26,757 bases of DNA from CAZCFB01 sp964511535 (lineage in GTDB: Bacteria > Myxococcota_A > Polyangia > GCA-2747355 > CAZCFB01): assembly GCA_964511535.1 (NCBI GenBank), contig CAZEFW010000135.1, forward strand, positions 1 to 26,757, given 5' to 3'. Under the pieces are notes generated by a model that saw nothing but the letters and a program-made list of their open reading frames with translations, made no database searches and had not been told where the DNA came from. Every line of letters begins with the position of its first letter. The first letter of the stretch is position 1. A program made the translations under genes and the position numbers. Shown here piece by piece: positions 5,790-13,704 of this stretch.

Positions 5790-7523
5790 CTATGGCGAGG
5801 TCTTGACCTTGCCCTTGCTCATGCTGGCGCTCACCACACCGTCGACGGTGGCGCTGCCGTTGAATGTGTTGATCCGCACGACCCCCAGGCCGCCGCCGCC
5901 GCCGCCGCCCGCGATGGCCTGACCGCCGGTGCCCCCCTGGGAGGAGGCGCTCGCTGCGCCCTTGCCGCCGGTGCCGCCGCCGGCGCTCGGCTTGCCCCCG
6001 GACGGCTTGGTGTCGTTGAGCGCGCCGTCGGCGCCGAAGGTGGCGCCGAACTTGGTGCCCGACCCGCCAGCGCCCCCGCCGCCGTTGGCCGCCACCGCGC
6101 CGTTCTTGTTGATGGTCACCACCGGCGCCTCCAGCAGAACGCCGCCCCCCGCGCCGCCGCCGCCCCCGCCGCGGTAGGTGCTCTTTGTGGCCTCGCCGCC
6201 GCCGCCGCCGACGTTGATGCCGCCGCTGATGCCGGCCCCGGAGCCGATGGTGATGCTTGTGTTGGACACGATCATCACCGCGCCGCCTCCGCCGCCGCCG
6301 TCGCCCACATCGCTCGGCTTGGGCGTGCCCCCGCGCCCGCCGCCGCTGCCGCCGGTCAACGGCACCAGCTTGGACGTGCTGTACGGGTTGGTGGGCAATC
6401 CCCCGTTGCAGTTGTAGGTGCTCAGCTGGCCGCCGCCGCCCTTGCCGCCCTTGTTGGCGTGGGATCCGCCCGCGCCGCCGCCGAGGGTATACAGCCCCAT
6501 GAAGCCGGTCTTCAACTCGCACCCCTTGCCGCCGGCGCCAGGCCCGGCCGCGCTGTTGAAGTAGGTGCCGCCCATGCCGCCGCCCGCGCCGGGCTTGTTC
6601 TTGTTACCGCGGGCGTTGATGATGCCGCTGATCTGGATCGCCTCGGTGGCCACCAGCGCCAGGGCGTTGCCGCCGATGATCGCAACGGTGGTGCCCGCCG
6701 GGATGGAGATGCTCTGGAACGACAGCGCCATGATCTGGGGCGCCGGCGACGGCTGCTTGACGAACTCGTGGGTCGCCTTGGTGCCGTCGGAGATGGTGCC
6801 CGAGTCGGTGTTGATCACCACCATGGCCCCCTGGGGCGACCACTTGATGGTGCTGCCGGTGAGCAGCTTGGTCGGCACGTTGTTGGAGGGCACCAGGGTA
6901 CGGCACTGGGTGCCCACGCAGCCGAGGGGGCACTTCTTGACCACCTGGGCCGGGCCGGCCTCGCTGTTGACGCAGGTGACGATGTTCTGGCCGTCGCACT
7001 TGGACGTCCCCACCTGGCACCCCTTGTCGGGCGGCGGGCCGAAGTCCTTGGGCGGCCCCTTGTCGGGCGGGCGCTTGTCGGGGCCGCGGTCCTTGACCTT
7101 CAGATCCGTCCCGCCGTCCTTGCGTGGGGGCCCATCCGGGCCCATGTCCGCGGGCTTGCCGCCGAAGTTGACCGTGGCGTTGACGGTCTGCCCCTTGCGG
7201 ATGGTGACGTTGACGGTGCGCGTGCCCCGGGCCACCGCCTTGTGCAGCGCCTGCACGGTGAGGTTGAGCACCTTGCCGTCGTCACCGTCGGCGAAGTTGC
7301 GGATCACCACATCATCCCCGCTCTTGATGGCCCGCGGGGGCGAGGGGAACCGCTTGCTGGTGAAGCGGACCTTGCCAGCGATCTTCCCGGTCAGCGACAC
7401 CTGATCCAGCTGCATGCCGGCGAACTTGATCACCAGCCTCAGGGCCGTGGCGTCGTCACCGCAGCCCGCCAGGAGCAGGGCGGCCAGGCACGGGATCAGC
7501 GACATGTATAGAGCGCGTCTCAT
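5790..7523 (-). CDS. Glycine-rich secreted lipoprotein
   Basis: Function not recognised. The 577-residue product begins with a lipoprotein signal peptide whose lipobox LLAGC places the acylated cysteine at residue 21. Residues about 22-130 form a beta-rich domain. A Pro/Asp/Lys/Gly linker follows (about 131-167), then a cysteine cluster with six closely spaced Cys (about 168-208). From about 230 a beta-helix-like stretch (SISIPAGTTVAIIGGNALAL) leads into long glycine arrays interrupted by short hydrophobic strands (VMIVSNTSITIGSGAGISG and VVTINKNGAVAANGG), to the C terminus. Codons for these arrays create GCC/GGC triplet runs in the DNA. I choose ATG 7523, 6 bases after AGGAGG; the TTG at 7538 lies upstream of that site. 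The TPR gene stop at 7535 lies by this ribosome binding site, indicating coupling. Likely an outer-membrane or surface protein. Confidence 0.85.
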   Translation of the reverse strand: MRRALYMSLIPCLAALLLAGCGDDATALRLVIKFAGMQLDQVSLTGKIAGKVRFTSKRFPSPPRAIKSGDDVVIRNFADGDDGKVLNLTVQALHKAVARGTRTVNVTIRKGQTVNATVNFGGKPADMGPDGPPRKDGGTDLKVKDRGPDKRPPDKGPPKDFGPPPDKGCQVGTSKCDGQNIVTCVNSEAGPAQVVKKCPLGCVGTQCRTLVPSNNVPTKLLTGSTIKWSPQGAMVVINTDSGTISDGTKATHEFVKQPSPAPQIMALSFQSISIPAGTTVAIIGGNALALVATEAIQISGIINARGNKNKPGAGGGMGGTYFNSAAGPGAGGKGCELKTGFMGLYTLGGGAGGSHANKGGKGGGGQLSTYNCNGGLPTNPYSTSKLVPLTGGSGGGRGGTPKPSDVGDGGGGGGAVMIVSNTSITIGSGAGISGGINVGGGGGEATKSTYRGGGGGGAGGGVLLEAPVVTINKNGAVAANGGGGAGGSGTKFGATFGADGALNDTKPSGGKPSAGGGTGGKGAASASSQGGTGGQAIAGGGGGGGLGVVRINTFNGSATVDGVVSASMSKGKVKTSP

Positions 7524-7534
7524 GTGCGGCCTCC

Positions 7535-8167
7535 TCAAGGAAGATCCAGCGTGCCGAGGCTGCCCTCGGGGTTATCGCCGCCAGATGTCTGCCAGGCCAC
7601 GATGCCTGCGGTCCCGCCAGCCACGGCGAGGCCGCCGCCCACAGCGACCCAGAACCACCACTTCTTGTAGATCGGCTTGTCCTTCTTGGGCCCGGGCGTC
7701 AGGGCCGTGGGGGCGCGTCGCCGCGGCTTCGGCTTCGGCTTCGGCCTGGACTTCGGCTTCGCCGCTGGTTTGGGCGGGTCATCGGGCGGGTCGTTGGCCG
7801 TGGGGTCCTCTGCCGACCCTTCCGCCTCCTCGAGGAACTCGAGCTCCTCGATGAGCCGCTCCACCTCCTCCTTGTCCGAGGCATCCTGTTTGCCCTCGAG
7901 GTACTTGCGGTAGCTGGCAGCGGCCGCGCCGTGAAGCTTCAGGTTCCGCTGTGCCTGACCCACCATGAAGACGATGTCAGGCAACGGGTGAAGCTTGTGC
8001 GCCTTCTTGAACGCCCGCAGCGCGTCGGCGTACTCCTCGGCCTCGAAGTGCGCCTGGCCCTTCTTGAAGTGGACCTTGGCGAGGTCGGCCTTGGACTCCT
8101 CGGCAAGCGCCGGGACTGCAGGCAATAGAAACAGGGACAGAACGGTAACGATAAGTAAGCGATTCAT
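7535..8167 (-). CDS. Secreted TPR protein with C-terminal membrane segment
   Basis: The 210-residue product has a Sec signal peptide (residues 1-22, cleavage after ALA), then TPR-type helices (about 25-95, for example HFKKGQAHFEAEEYADALRA), a Glu-rich helix, a Pro/Lys/Arg linker (about 118-160), and a late hydrophobic segment (WWFWVAVGGGLAVAGG, about 167-190). This architecture is common in myxobacterial envelope proteins encoded next to Ser/Thr kinases, where the TPR region is expected in the periplasm as a protein-binding scaffold. The second ATG (8167) is chosen because AGGA lies 6 bases upstream; the ATG at 8173 directly abuts that site. It lies 59 bp downstream of the kinase gene and is coupled to the lipoprotein gene. 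Partner and exact role are unknown. Confidence 0.85.
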   Translation of the reverse strand: MNRLLIVTVLSLFLLPAVPALAEESKADLAKVHFKKGQAHFEAEEYADALRAFKKAHKLHPLPDIVFMVGQAQRNLKLHGAAAASYRKYLEGKQDASDKEEVERLIEELEFLEEAEGSAEDPTANDPPDDPPKPAAKPKSRPKPKPKPRRRAPTALTPGPKKDKPIYKKWWFWVAVGGGLAVAGGTAGIVAWQTSGGDNPEGSLGTLDLP

Positions 8168-8226
8168 TTTCATTCCTGAGGCGAATTTTACCGCGCCCCA
8201 GGAGATGATTCCAGATCAGGCCGGTC

Positions 8227-9954
8227 TCAATCCCCGAAGGGGTCCTTGACCTGGTTGGGCGCGATCTTGCCGCCCGACGGTTTGGGCTTCGGTTTCGGCG
8301 TCTTGGCCGGCTTGGGCCGGGGGCGTGGCCGGGGGCGCGGCTTGGGCCGGGGGCGCGGCCTGGGGCGCACCCTGGGCTTCTTTCGGGGGCGCGGCTTCGG
8401 CAGCGCCGGCGGGGCCTGTGCCGGCGCGGCCCGGTCTGGCAGAGACTGATCCGGCGCGCCCAGATCAGGCACCGCCGGTGGCGCCCCCGCGTCGGGGCTC
8501 TGCGCTGCGGCGGGCGTGGGCGCGGGATCTGCGGCGGGCGCGGCCGGGTCATCAGGTGCTCCCCCCGCCGCGCCCTCGCCTCCCCCGTCCCCGCCGCCAG
8601 ACAGCATCGGCTCCACCAGGAACAGGCCGGCCAGGGCCAGGCCGATGGTCAACCCCGCCGTGAGGATGATGGTGATGATCCGCCGCCCGCGGCTCCTGGG
8701 GGGTGGCGCCCCGGGGCCGACGTGCGCGTCTTTCCAGACGTTGCCCGAATCGGCGCCCGCCGACGACTGGCCGGGCGCTGCCCTGGCCGAGCTGGGGAAC
8801 GGCGACGCGGCCGGGCCGGAGGGCGTGGCCCCCACCGCGCCGTTGAGCGCCTTCTCCAGCTCGTCCAGCGAGCCGAAGCGCTCCGCCGGGTCCTGGGCGA
8901 TGCAGCGCATCACCGCGTCGGCCAGGGCGGGCTCCACCTCCCGGGCCACGTTGGCCAGCGGGATCGGGATCCGGTCGACGACAGCGCCGCCACCCGCCCG
9001 GGCGTCCTCGGCGAAGGGGATCTTGCCGCTGATGCACTGGTACAGGATCACCCCCAGGGAGTAGATGTCACAGGCCAGCGCGCCGTCGTCCTGGGTTGCC
9101 AGCTCCGGCGCGCGGAAGGTGGGCGGCGAGACGAACTGGGTCATGCCGCTGGCTCGCGCGGCCGCTTGCAGCCTGAAGGAGCCGAAGTCGGTCACCTTCA
9201 CCATGTCGACGCGGCTCCCCCTGGCGGCCATGAATATATGCTCGGGCCGCAGGTCCAGGTGCGACTGCCCGATATCCTGTGCCGCGCGAATGGCCTCGCA
9301 GATCTGCAGCGCGATGGCCACGGCGCGTCGGCCAGGCAGCCGCCCGGCGCGCTGCATGGTGCCCCGCAGGTTCTCGCCGTGCAGCAGCTCGGTGATGATG
9401 TAGCTGTTCTGGGGGTTGTTCAGGTCGCGACCGAGCACCTCCGGGATGTGCTTGTGCCCGAGCTTGCCCACGGCGCCCGCCTCGTGGAAGTAGCGCAGCA
9501 AGCCCTCGCGCAGGCTCGCCAGCCGCGGGTGGATGTACTTGATGGCCACCGGCTCCCCGCCTGACGCCTCCGTGGAGGCGCGCAGCAGCCACCCGAGCCG
9601 CCCCTCGTTGAGCACTGTCTCCACCCTGTAGCCGGCCACGATCCGGCCCACCATGTCGGCCGCCCGCGCCGGCGCGTCGTCCACGGCGTTCGGGTCGATG
9701 AGCGTGTTGGGCGAGGTCTCGGGCGGCAACAGCGCGTCCCCGTCCGGCATGGTCGGGGCGTCGATGAACGCTGGCTGCTTGATCCCCGAGGGGCCCACCG
9801 CGGGCGCCACAGGCTCGGCCACGGTCTGCGCCATGGGGGCCGAGGTCTCGGCCGGCACGAGGGTGGTCCCGTCGTGGGGGCAGGTCTCCACGCCCATGGC
9901 ATAGCGCTGCCCACAGCTTGGACAGTGGAGGATGGTTGTTTTGCCCTGGGACAT
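8227..9954 (-). CDS. Hanks-type Ser/Thr kinase homologue with zinc ribbon and altered catalytic loop
   Basis: The 575-residue protein has an N-terminal zinc ribbon (CPSCGQRYAMGVETCPHDG, about residues 11-29), a kinase domain (about 103-372), a membrane segment (about 426-450) and an extracytoplasmic Pro/Ala-rich tail ending in alternating Arg-Pro and Lys-Pro pairs. Kinase landmarks include the VAIK lysine K139, helix C glutamate E158, DFG with D256 and APE 282-284. The catalytic loop reads HLDLRPEH rather than HRDLKPxN: D234 is kept, but the usual Lys is R236 and the metal-binding Asn is H239. The glycine loop (LNEGRLGWLL) is also irregular. It may be a weak kinase or a pseudokinase. Start ATG 9954 puts the zinc ribbon at the N terminus; the ribosome binding site is weak. 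It heads a group with the TPR protein and lipoprotein genes. Confidence 0.9.
   Translation of the reverse strand: MSQGKTTILHCPSCGQRYAMGVETCPHDGTTLVPAETSAPMAQTVAEPVAPAVGPSGIKQPAFIDAPTMPDGDALLPPETSPNTLIDPNAVDDAPARAADMVGRIVAGYRVETVLNEGRLGWLLRASTEASGGEPVAIKYIHPRLASLREGLLRYFHEAGAVGKLGHKHIPEVLGRDLNNPQNSYIITELLHGENLRGTMQRAGRLPGRRAVAIALQICEAIRAAQDIGQSHLDLRPEHIFMAARGSRVDMVKVTDFGSFRLQAAARASGMTQFVSPPTFRAPELATQDDGALACDIYSLGVILYQCISGKIPFAEDARAGGGAVVDRIPIPLANVAREVEPALADAVMRCIAQDPAERFGSLDELEKALNGAVGATPSGPAASPFPSSARAAPGQSSAGADSGNVWKDAHVGPGAPPPRSRGRRIITIILTAGLTIGLALAGLFLVEPMLSGGGDGGGEGAAGGAPDDPAAPAADPAPTPAAAQSPDAGAPPAVPDLGAPDQSLPDRAAPAQAPPALPKPRPRKKPRVRPRPRPRPKPRPRPRPRPKPAKTPKPKPKPSGGKIAPNQVKDPFGD
8311..8370. 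repeat. 30-bp imperfect tandem repeat in the kinase tail
   Basis: Two 30-bp units starting CTTGGGCCGGGGGCG lie at 8311-8340 and 8341-8370 and match at 26 of 30 positions. They encode part of the Arg-Pro/Lys-Pro tail of the minus-strand kinase gene, suggesting that the tail grew by local duplication and may vary in length between strains. Confidence 0.75.
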
Positions 9955-9984
9955 AAGGCCGGTCTTTGTGCAGGGTGAGCGCGG

Positions 9985-10012
9985 TTTACATCGGGCGGCC
10001 GCCCTGTAATAT
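9985..10012 (+). promoter_or_regulatory. Promoter with embedded inverted repeat, driving the M49-like gene
   Basis: A -35 element TTTACA (9985-9990) and a -10 element TAATAT (10007-10012, preceded by TG) are separated by 16 bp, placing the start near 10019 and leaving about 48 nt before the ATG at 10067. The spacer contains the perfect 12-bp palindrome GGGCGGCCGCCC (9993-10004), flanked by TTACA on the left and TGTAA on the right. The whole element is a near-perfect dyad and may bind a repressor. It lies between divergent genes, so it could also affect the kinase gene. Confidence 0.6.
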
Positions 10013-10066
10013 GTAGCGTCGCCCACCGGGCGCAAGATGCTACCACAAACCGCCAGGATGACGCTC

Positions 10067-11980
10067 ATGAAACGGATCCTCCCCCTAATTCTCACCATGA
10101 CGCTGCTGCCCGCGATGGCAGCCGCCGGCCCCGCGCCGAAGAAGCAGTTCGGCTACCCCGCGCTGCCGAGGCCCGACTTCAACCGCCTGGCGGTGCTCAT
10201 GGACAGCCCGCTTTTCTGGGTCCAGGACAGCGACGGCGACGGCCTGCTCGACCCGGGGGAGCTGGTGGCCGCCGGGCAGGGCAAGGTGCTGGCCCGGTTC
10301 GTCAAGAAGGGCAAGTTCACGCCGGCGCTGAAGAAGACCTACGCCGCCATGGTGGAGCGCCGCCGCCGTGAGGCCGTGGCCCGTGAGCTCAACGGTGGCC
10401 GGCCCACCATGGTGCACACGGACATGCGAGCGGCGCCGGCCGCGGACAGGAAGGTGCTCAAGGAGCTGCTCTCGGCGGCGGAGATCATCGAGCAGATCTA
10501 CGCCCGCCAGACGGGCAAGGCGGCCCACCTCAAGGCGCTAAAGAAGGCCGACGCCCCCAGCCGCTACCTGGCGTGGCGAAACCACGGCCCCTGGTGCACC
10601 TCCCCCGAGACCGCGGGCGACCCGTTCTGCAGCGGCCTGCCCACCTTCCCCGAGCGCCGCTCCGAGGCGTACCCCCGGGACATGGCCCAGGACTCGACCA
10701 TGTGCAAGAAGCTGCAGGGCCACGCCCTGAGCCAGATGATGCTCAACCCGTTCACCGTGGTGAAGCGCAAGGGCAACGACCTGGTGGCCGTGCCCTACAA
10801 CAAGGTGTGGGCCAGGCCGATGAAGGCCATCGCCGGCAAGCTGCGCAAGGCTGCCCGGGCCCTGGGCAAGGAAGAGGAGGCGTTCAAGCGCTACCTGCTG
10901 GAGGCGGCCAAGGGGTTCGAGACCAACAAGTGGGAGGCAGCGGACGAGGCGTGGGTCGCCATGAACGCCAAGAACAGCAAGTGGTACCTGCGAGTGGGCC
11001 CGGACGAGGTGTACTTCGATCCGTGCCAGCAGAAGGCCGGGTTCCACATGTCCCTGGCGCGCATCGACCAGACGTCCCTGGAGTGGCAGGGCAAGCTGAC
11101 GCCGATCCGCAAGGAGATGGAGGAGGCGCTCGCCAGGCATATCGGCAAGCCCTACAAGCCGCGGGACGTCAAGTTCCACATGCCCGACTTCATCAAGATC
11201 ATGCTCAACGCGGGCGACTCGCGGCACCCGCTGGGGGCCACCATCGGTCAGGCCCTGCCCAACTGGGGCAAGGTGGCCCGCGAGGGCAGAGGCCGCACCG
11301 TGGTCATGTCGAACCTGTACACCGACCCCGACTCCAAGCGGGTCAAGCGGGCCCAGGCCAAGGCGCTGCTCACCGAGGCGAGCATGAAGCACTACACCAG
11401 CGATCCAGGGCCCTTCCTGCTGAACATCATCCTCCACGAGGCGTGCCACAACTTCGGGCCCCACAGCGACTACCGCATCAAGGGTCGCGCGCCCAAGGAG
11501 ATCTTCGGCGGCAAGCTCGCCTCCATCATGGAGGAGCTCAAGGCCCAGACCGGGGCGCTGTGGTTCCTCGGCTTCCTGCACAAGAAGAAGCTCATCGACA
11601 AGAAGACGCTGATGCAGGCATACACCCAGGCGCTGACCTGGGCGTTCGGCCACATCTCCCGCGGCATGTTCACGCCTGGCGGGAACGTGCGGGTCTACAG
11701 CCAGCTGGCAGCGGTGCAGGTGGGCTACTTCATGAAGGTCAAGGCGCTGAAGTTCAAGGGCGGCAAGTTCACCATCAACTTCAAGAAGCTGCCGGGCGCC
11801 ATCGATCGGCTGATGAAGATGGTGGGCGGGTTCAAGGCGAAGGGCGAAGCCGCGGGCGCCCAGAAGCTCATCGACCACTACGTCAAGGGCGACGGCAAGG
11901 CGCTGGTCCACATGGGGCGCATCACCAAGGAGATCCTGCGCTTCCCCAAGGCGTCGTTCCGCTACAGCATCGCCTACTGA
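10067..11980 (+). CDS. Secreted metallopeptidase related to dipeptidyl peptidase III (M49-like)
   Basis: The 637-residue product starts with a Sec signal peptide (about residues 1-20, ending AMAAAG). Near the N terminus is a calcium-loop sequence DSDGDGLLDPGE (54-65) matching the EF-hand pattern. The catalytic motif HEACHNFGPH lies at 457-466, giving H457, E458 and H461, and a downstream Glu pair lies in MEELKAQTG (E489/E490). This pairing, a His-Glu motif followed by an EE-containing helix that supplies the third zinc ligand, is the arrangement of M49 peptidases, where the second motif reads EECRAE. The classical enzyme uses HExxxH; here the spacing is HExxH. It is probably a periplasmic or secreted peptidase; substrate unknown. 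Start ATG 10067 has AGGA 8 bases upstream. Its 3' end overlaps the convergent next gene by 7 bp. Confidence 0.75.
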   Translation: MKRILPLILTMTLLPAMAAAGPAPKKQFGYPALPRPDFNRLAVLMDSPLFWVQDSDGDGLLDPGELVAAGQGKVLARFVKKGKFTPALKKTYAAMVERRRREAVARELNGGRPTMVHTDMRAAPAADRKVLKELLSAAEIIEQIYARQTGKAAHLKALKKADAPSRYLAWRNHGPWCTSPETAGDPFCSGLPTFPERRSEAYPRDMAQDSTMCKKLQGHALSQMMLNPFTVVKRKGNDLVAVPYNKVWARPMKAIAGKLRKAARALGKEEEAFKRYLLEAAKGFETNKWEAADEAWVAMNAKNSKWYLRVGPDEVYFDPCQQKAGFHMSLARIDQTSLEWQGKLTPIRKEMEEALARHIGKPYKPRDVKFHMPDFIKIMLNAGDSRHPLGATIGQALPNWGKVAREGRGRTVVMSNLYTDPDSKRVKRAQAKALLTEASMKHYTSDPGPFLLNIILHEACHNFGPHSDYRIKGRAPKEIFGGKLASIMEELKAQTGALWFLGFLHKKKLIDKKTLMQAYTQALTWAFGHISRGMFTPGGNVRVYSQLAAVQVGYFMKVKALKFKGGKFTINFKKLPGAIDRLMKMVGGFKAKGEAAGAQKLIDHYVKGDGKALVHMGRITKEILRFPKASFRYSIAY

Positions 11981-13698
11981 AGCCGCTGTCCCCCGCCGGG
12001 GGTGTCCCGCAGCTGCCGCGGGCTGAACCAGCCCGGCACCGGCGCCCACGGGGCCCAGTCCTGGGCCCGCAGCAGCGCCTTGAACGCGTCCCGCGAGCGC
12101 CCCCGCTCGAACAGCCGCCGCCCCACCTGGCGCCAGGCGCGCGCGTACGGCTCCAGCAGCTCGGTGGCGCGCAGGGGATCCGGCTCATGAGGGATCCGCC
12201 CGCGCCGGGAGAAGCCGCGAAACAGCCGCCGGTTGAGCGCCTGCAGCGCCGCCGCTGACGGCTGCTTGCGGTCCGGGTGCTGAATCCGCAGCAGGGGCCC
12301 GGCGGCGTGGGCGCCGAAGGCGTTGCGCAGCCGCCGATCCGCCCCCGCCGGGGTGGCCAGGTGCACGGGCCGTCCCTGGCGCAGCCACCGCTGCACCAGG
12401 CGCAGGGGATCCGTGGGCCGCGACTGGCTGGAGGGGTCCACCACCTGCACGTCGGGGCGCAGGCGGAGCAGCTGCTGCACGTAGAGGAACGCGGCCCGCT
12501 GGGTGGGGCCGCTGATCAGGAGCACGGCGTCGCGCTCCGCTGCGGTCAGGCTGTTCTTGGCGTGGTCCTCCACCAGGAAGTCGTTGTCCAGGCGCGCCCG
12601 CGGAAACGAGACGGCCGCGAAGACGCCGAGCACCACGAAGCCGACGCCGCGCCAAATCGCGGTGCGGCGGCGGGCATCGGCGCTGTCCCGGGGCCCGCGG
12701 CTGAGCAGGCTGGCGTCCAGCAACGCGAGGCCCACCCCGAGCTGGACGCAGAACAGGGCCAGGGCGGGCAGGAAGTGGGGGCGGGCCTGGCGCCAGGGCC
12801 CCGCCGGATCCCTGACCGCGAAGAGCAGCAGCAGCGCCGGCCCGGCCAGGATCGGCGCCAGGGCGAGCATGGCCGCCATGACGCGAGAGAGCCTCGCCCC
12901 CAGCACCTGCCCCAGGGGCCTCGCCGCCGCGTGGAAGCAGAGGACGCCAAGGCCGAGCAGGCCCAGCGGCCAGAGCACGCCCCCCAGCTGGGTGGGCGCA
13001 GCCGTCAGCAGCACCCCCAGAGCGGCGAGGCCCTCGGTGGCGCCGGGCAACAGCGGAGGCATCAGGCCGCCGAGAGCCAGACCCGCGGCGGCGCCGCCCA
13101 GGCACAGCGCGACGCGCACCGCGGCCCGGCCCGCCGGGCGCCACGGCCCGAGGGCCGCCGCCAGCACCAGGGGCGCGGCCGCGGCGCCGGCCAGGTGGGC
13201 GCCGAAGGCCAGGCTGGCCAGCGCACCTGCCAGGGGCGCCCAGGCCAGGGCACCGTCCTGTCGCAAGCGAAGGGCGCAGTAGATGGCGCCCAGGATCAGG
13301 CAGGTCAGCAGCGGCGCGTTGGACGCGTGGGACGCCTCGCGCCAGTGGATTTCACCGGTGGCCAGGGTCAGGGCGGCCATGGCGCCGGCCCAGGGGTTGC
13401 CCGTGCAGCGAACCACCACGCCGTAGAGCAACATCGCAGCGAGCACCGCGAGGGCGCCGGCCATCAGGGCCACGCGGCCCGCCGGCGTTCCCCAGGGAAG
13501 CGCGCACGCCCCCTGGCCGAGCAGGGTGAAGAGCGCGGCGCCGGGAGGAGGCGCCGCCCACCCGTGGCACGCGGCGGTGACCAGGACGCCGCTGGAGCCC
13601 TCCTGAATCGCGCCGCTGGAGGTGGAGCCCACCAGCATGGCGGCCACCACGGGCAGCGCCCAGAGCCAGCGGACGCCGGGCGTCGCGGGGGTAGACAT
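11974..13698 (-). CDS. Multi-span membrane protein resembling the DUF2723 group
   Basis: The 574-residue product has about ten hydrophobic segments in its first 380 residues, rich in Ala/Leu/Gly, followed by a soluble C-terminal region (about 385-574). The N-terminal loop (EGSSGVLVTAACHGWAAPPP then LFTLLGQ) resembles the first extracytoplasmic loop of DUF2723 proteins, a group with the GT-C glycosyltransferase fold, whose usual sequence has an acidic DSGE and an HPPGYPL-like segment. Here the acidic motif is replaced by QEGSSG, so catalytic competence is uncertain. The C-terminal part contains DAVLLISGPTQRAAFLYVQQ, resembling the soluble domain of such proteins. It begins 6 bp after the TPR-PEGA gene and is the last gene of the kinase-led group. 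No clear ribosome binding site precedes ATG 13698. Confidence 0.7.
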   Translation of the reverse strand: MSTPATPGVRWLWALPVVAAMLVGSTSSGAIQEGSSGVLVTAACHGWAAPPPGAALFTLLGQGACALPWGTPAGRVALMAGALAVLAAMLLYGVVVRCTGNPWAGAMAALTLATGEIHWREASHASNAPLLTCLILGAIYCALRLRQDGALAWAPLAGALASLAFGAHLAGAAAAPLVLAAALGPWRPAGRAAVRVALCLGGAAAGLALGGLMPPLLPGATEGLAALGVLLTAAPTQLGGVLWPLGLLGLGVLCFHAAARPLGQVLGARLSRVMAAMLALAPILAGPALLLLFAVRDPAGPWRQARPHFLPALALFCVQLGVGLALLDASLLSRGPRDSADARRRTAIWRGVGFVVLGVFAAVSFPRARLDNDFLVEDHAKNSLTAAERDAVLLISGPTQRAAFLYVQQLLRLRPDVQVVDPSSQSRPTDPLRLVQRWLRQGRPVHLATPAGADRRLRNAFGAHAAGPLLRIQHPDRKQPSAAALQALNRRLFRGFSRRGRIPHEPDPLRATELLEPYARAWRQVGRRLFERGRSRDAFKALLRAQDWAPWAPVPGWFSPRQLRDTPGGGQRLQ

Positions 13699-13704
13699 CA
13701 GCGG

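Noticed and set aside
4276..5922. 548-codon plus-strand open frame
   Set aside because: It is antisense to the deacetylase-fold gene, which has complete active-site motifs and a good ribosome binding site. The plus-strand translation has only His/Gln/Val-rich composition from complementary G+C-rich codons and no recognisable domain.
10573..12258. 561-codon plus-strand open frame
   Set aside because: Out-of-phase shadow of the M49-like gene, Gln/Gly/Arg/Pro-rich, with no ribosome binding site or domain.
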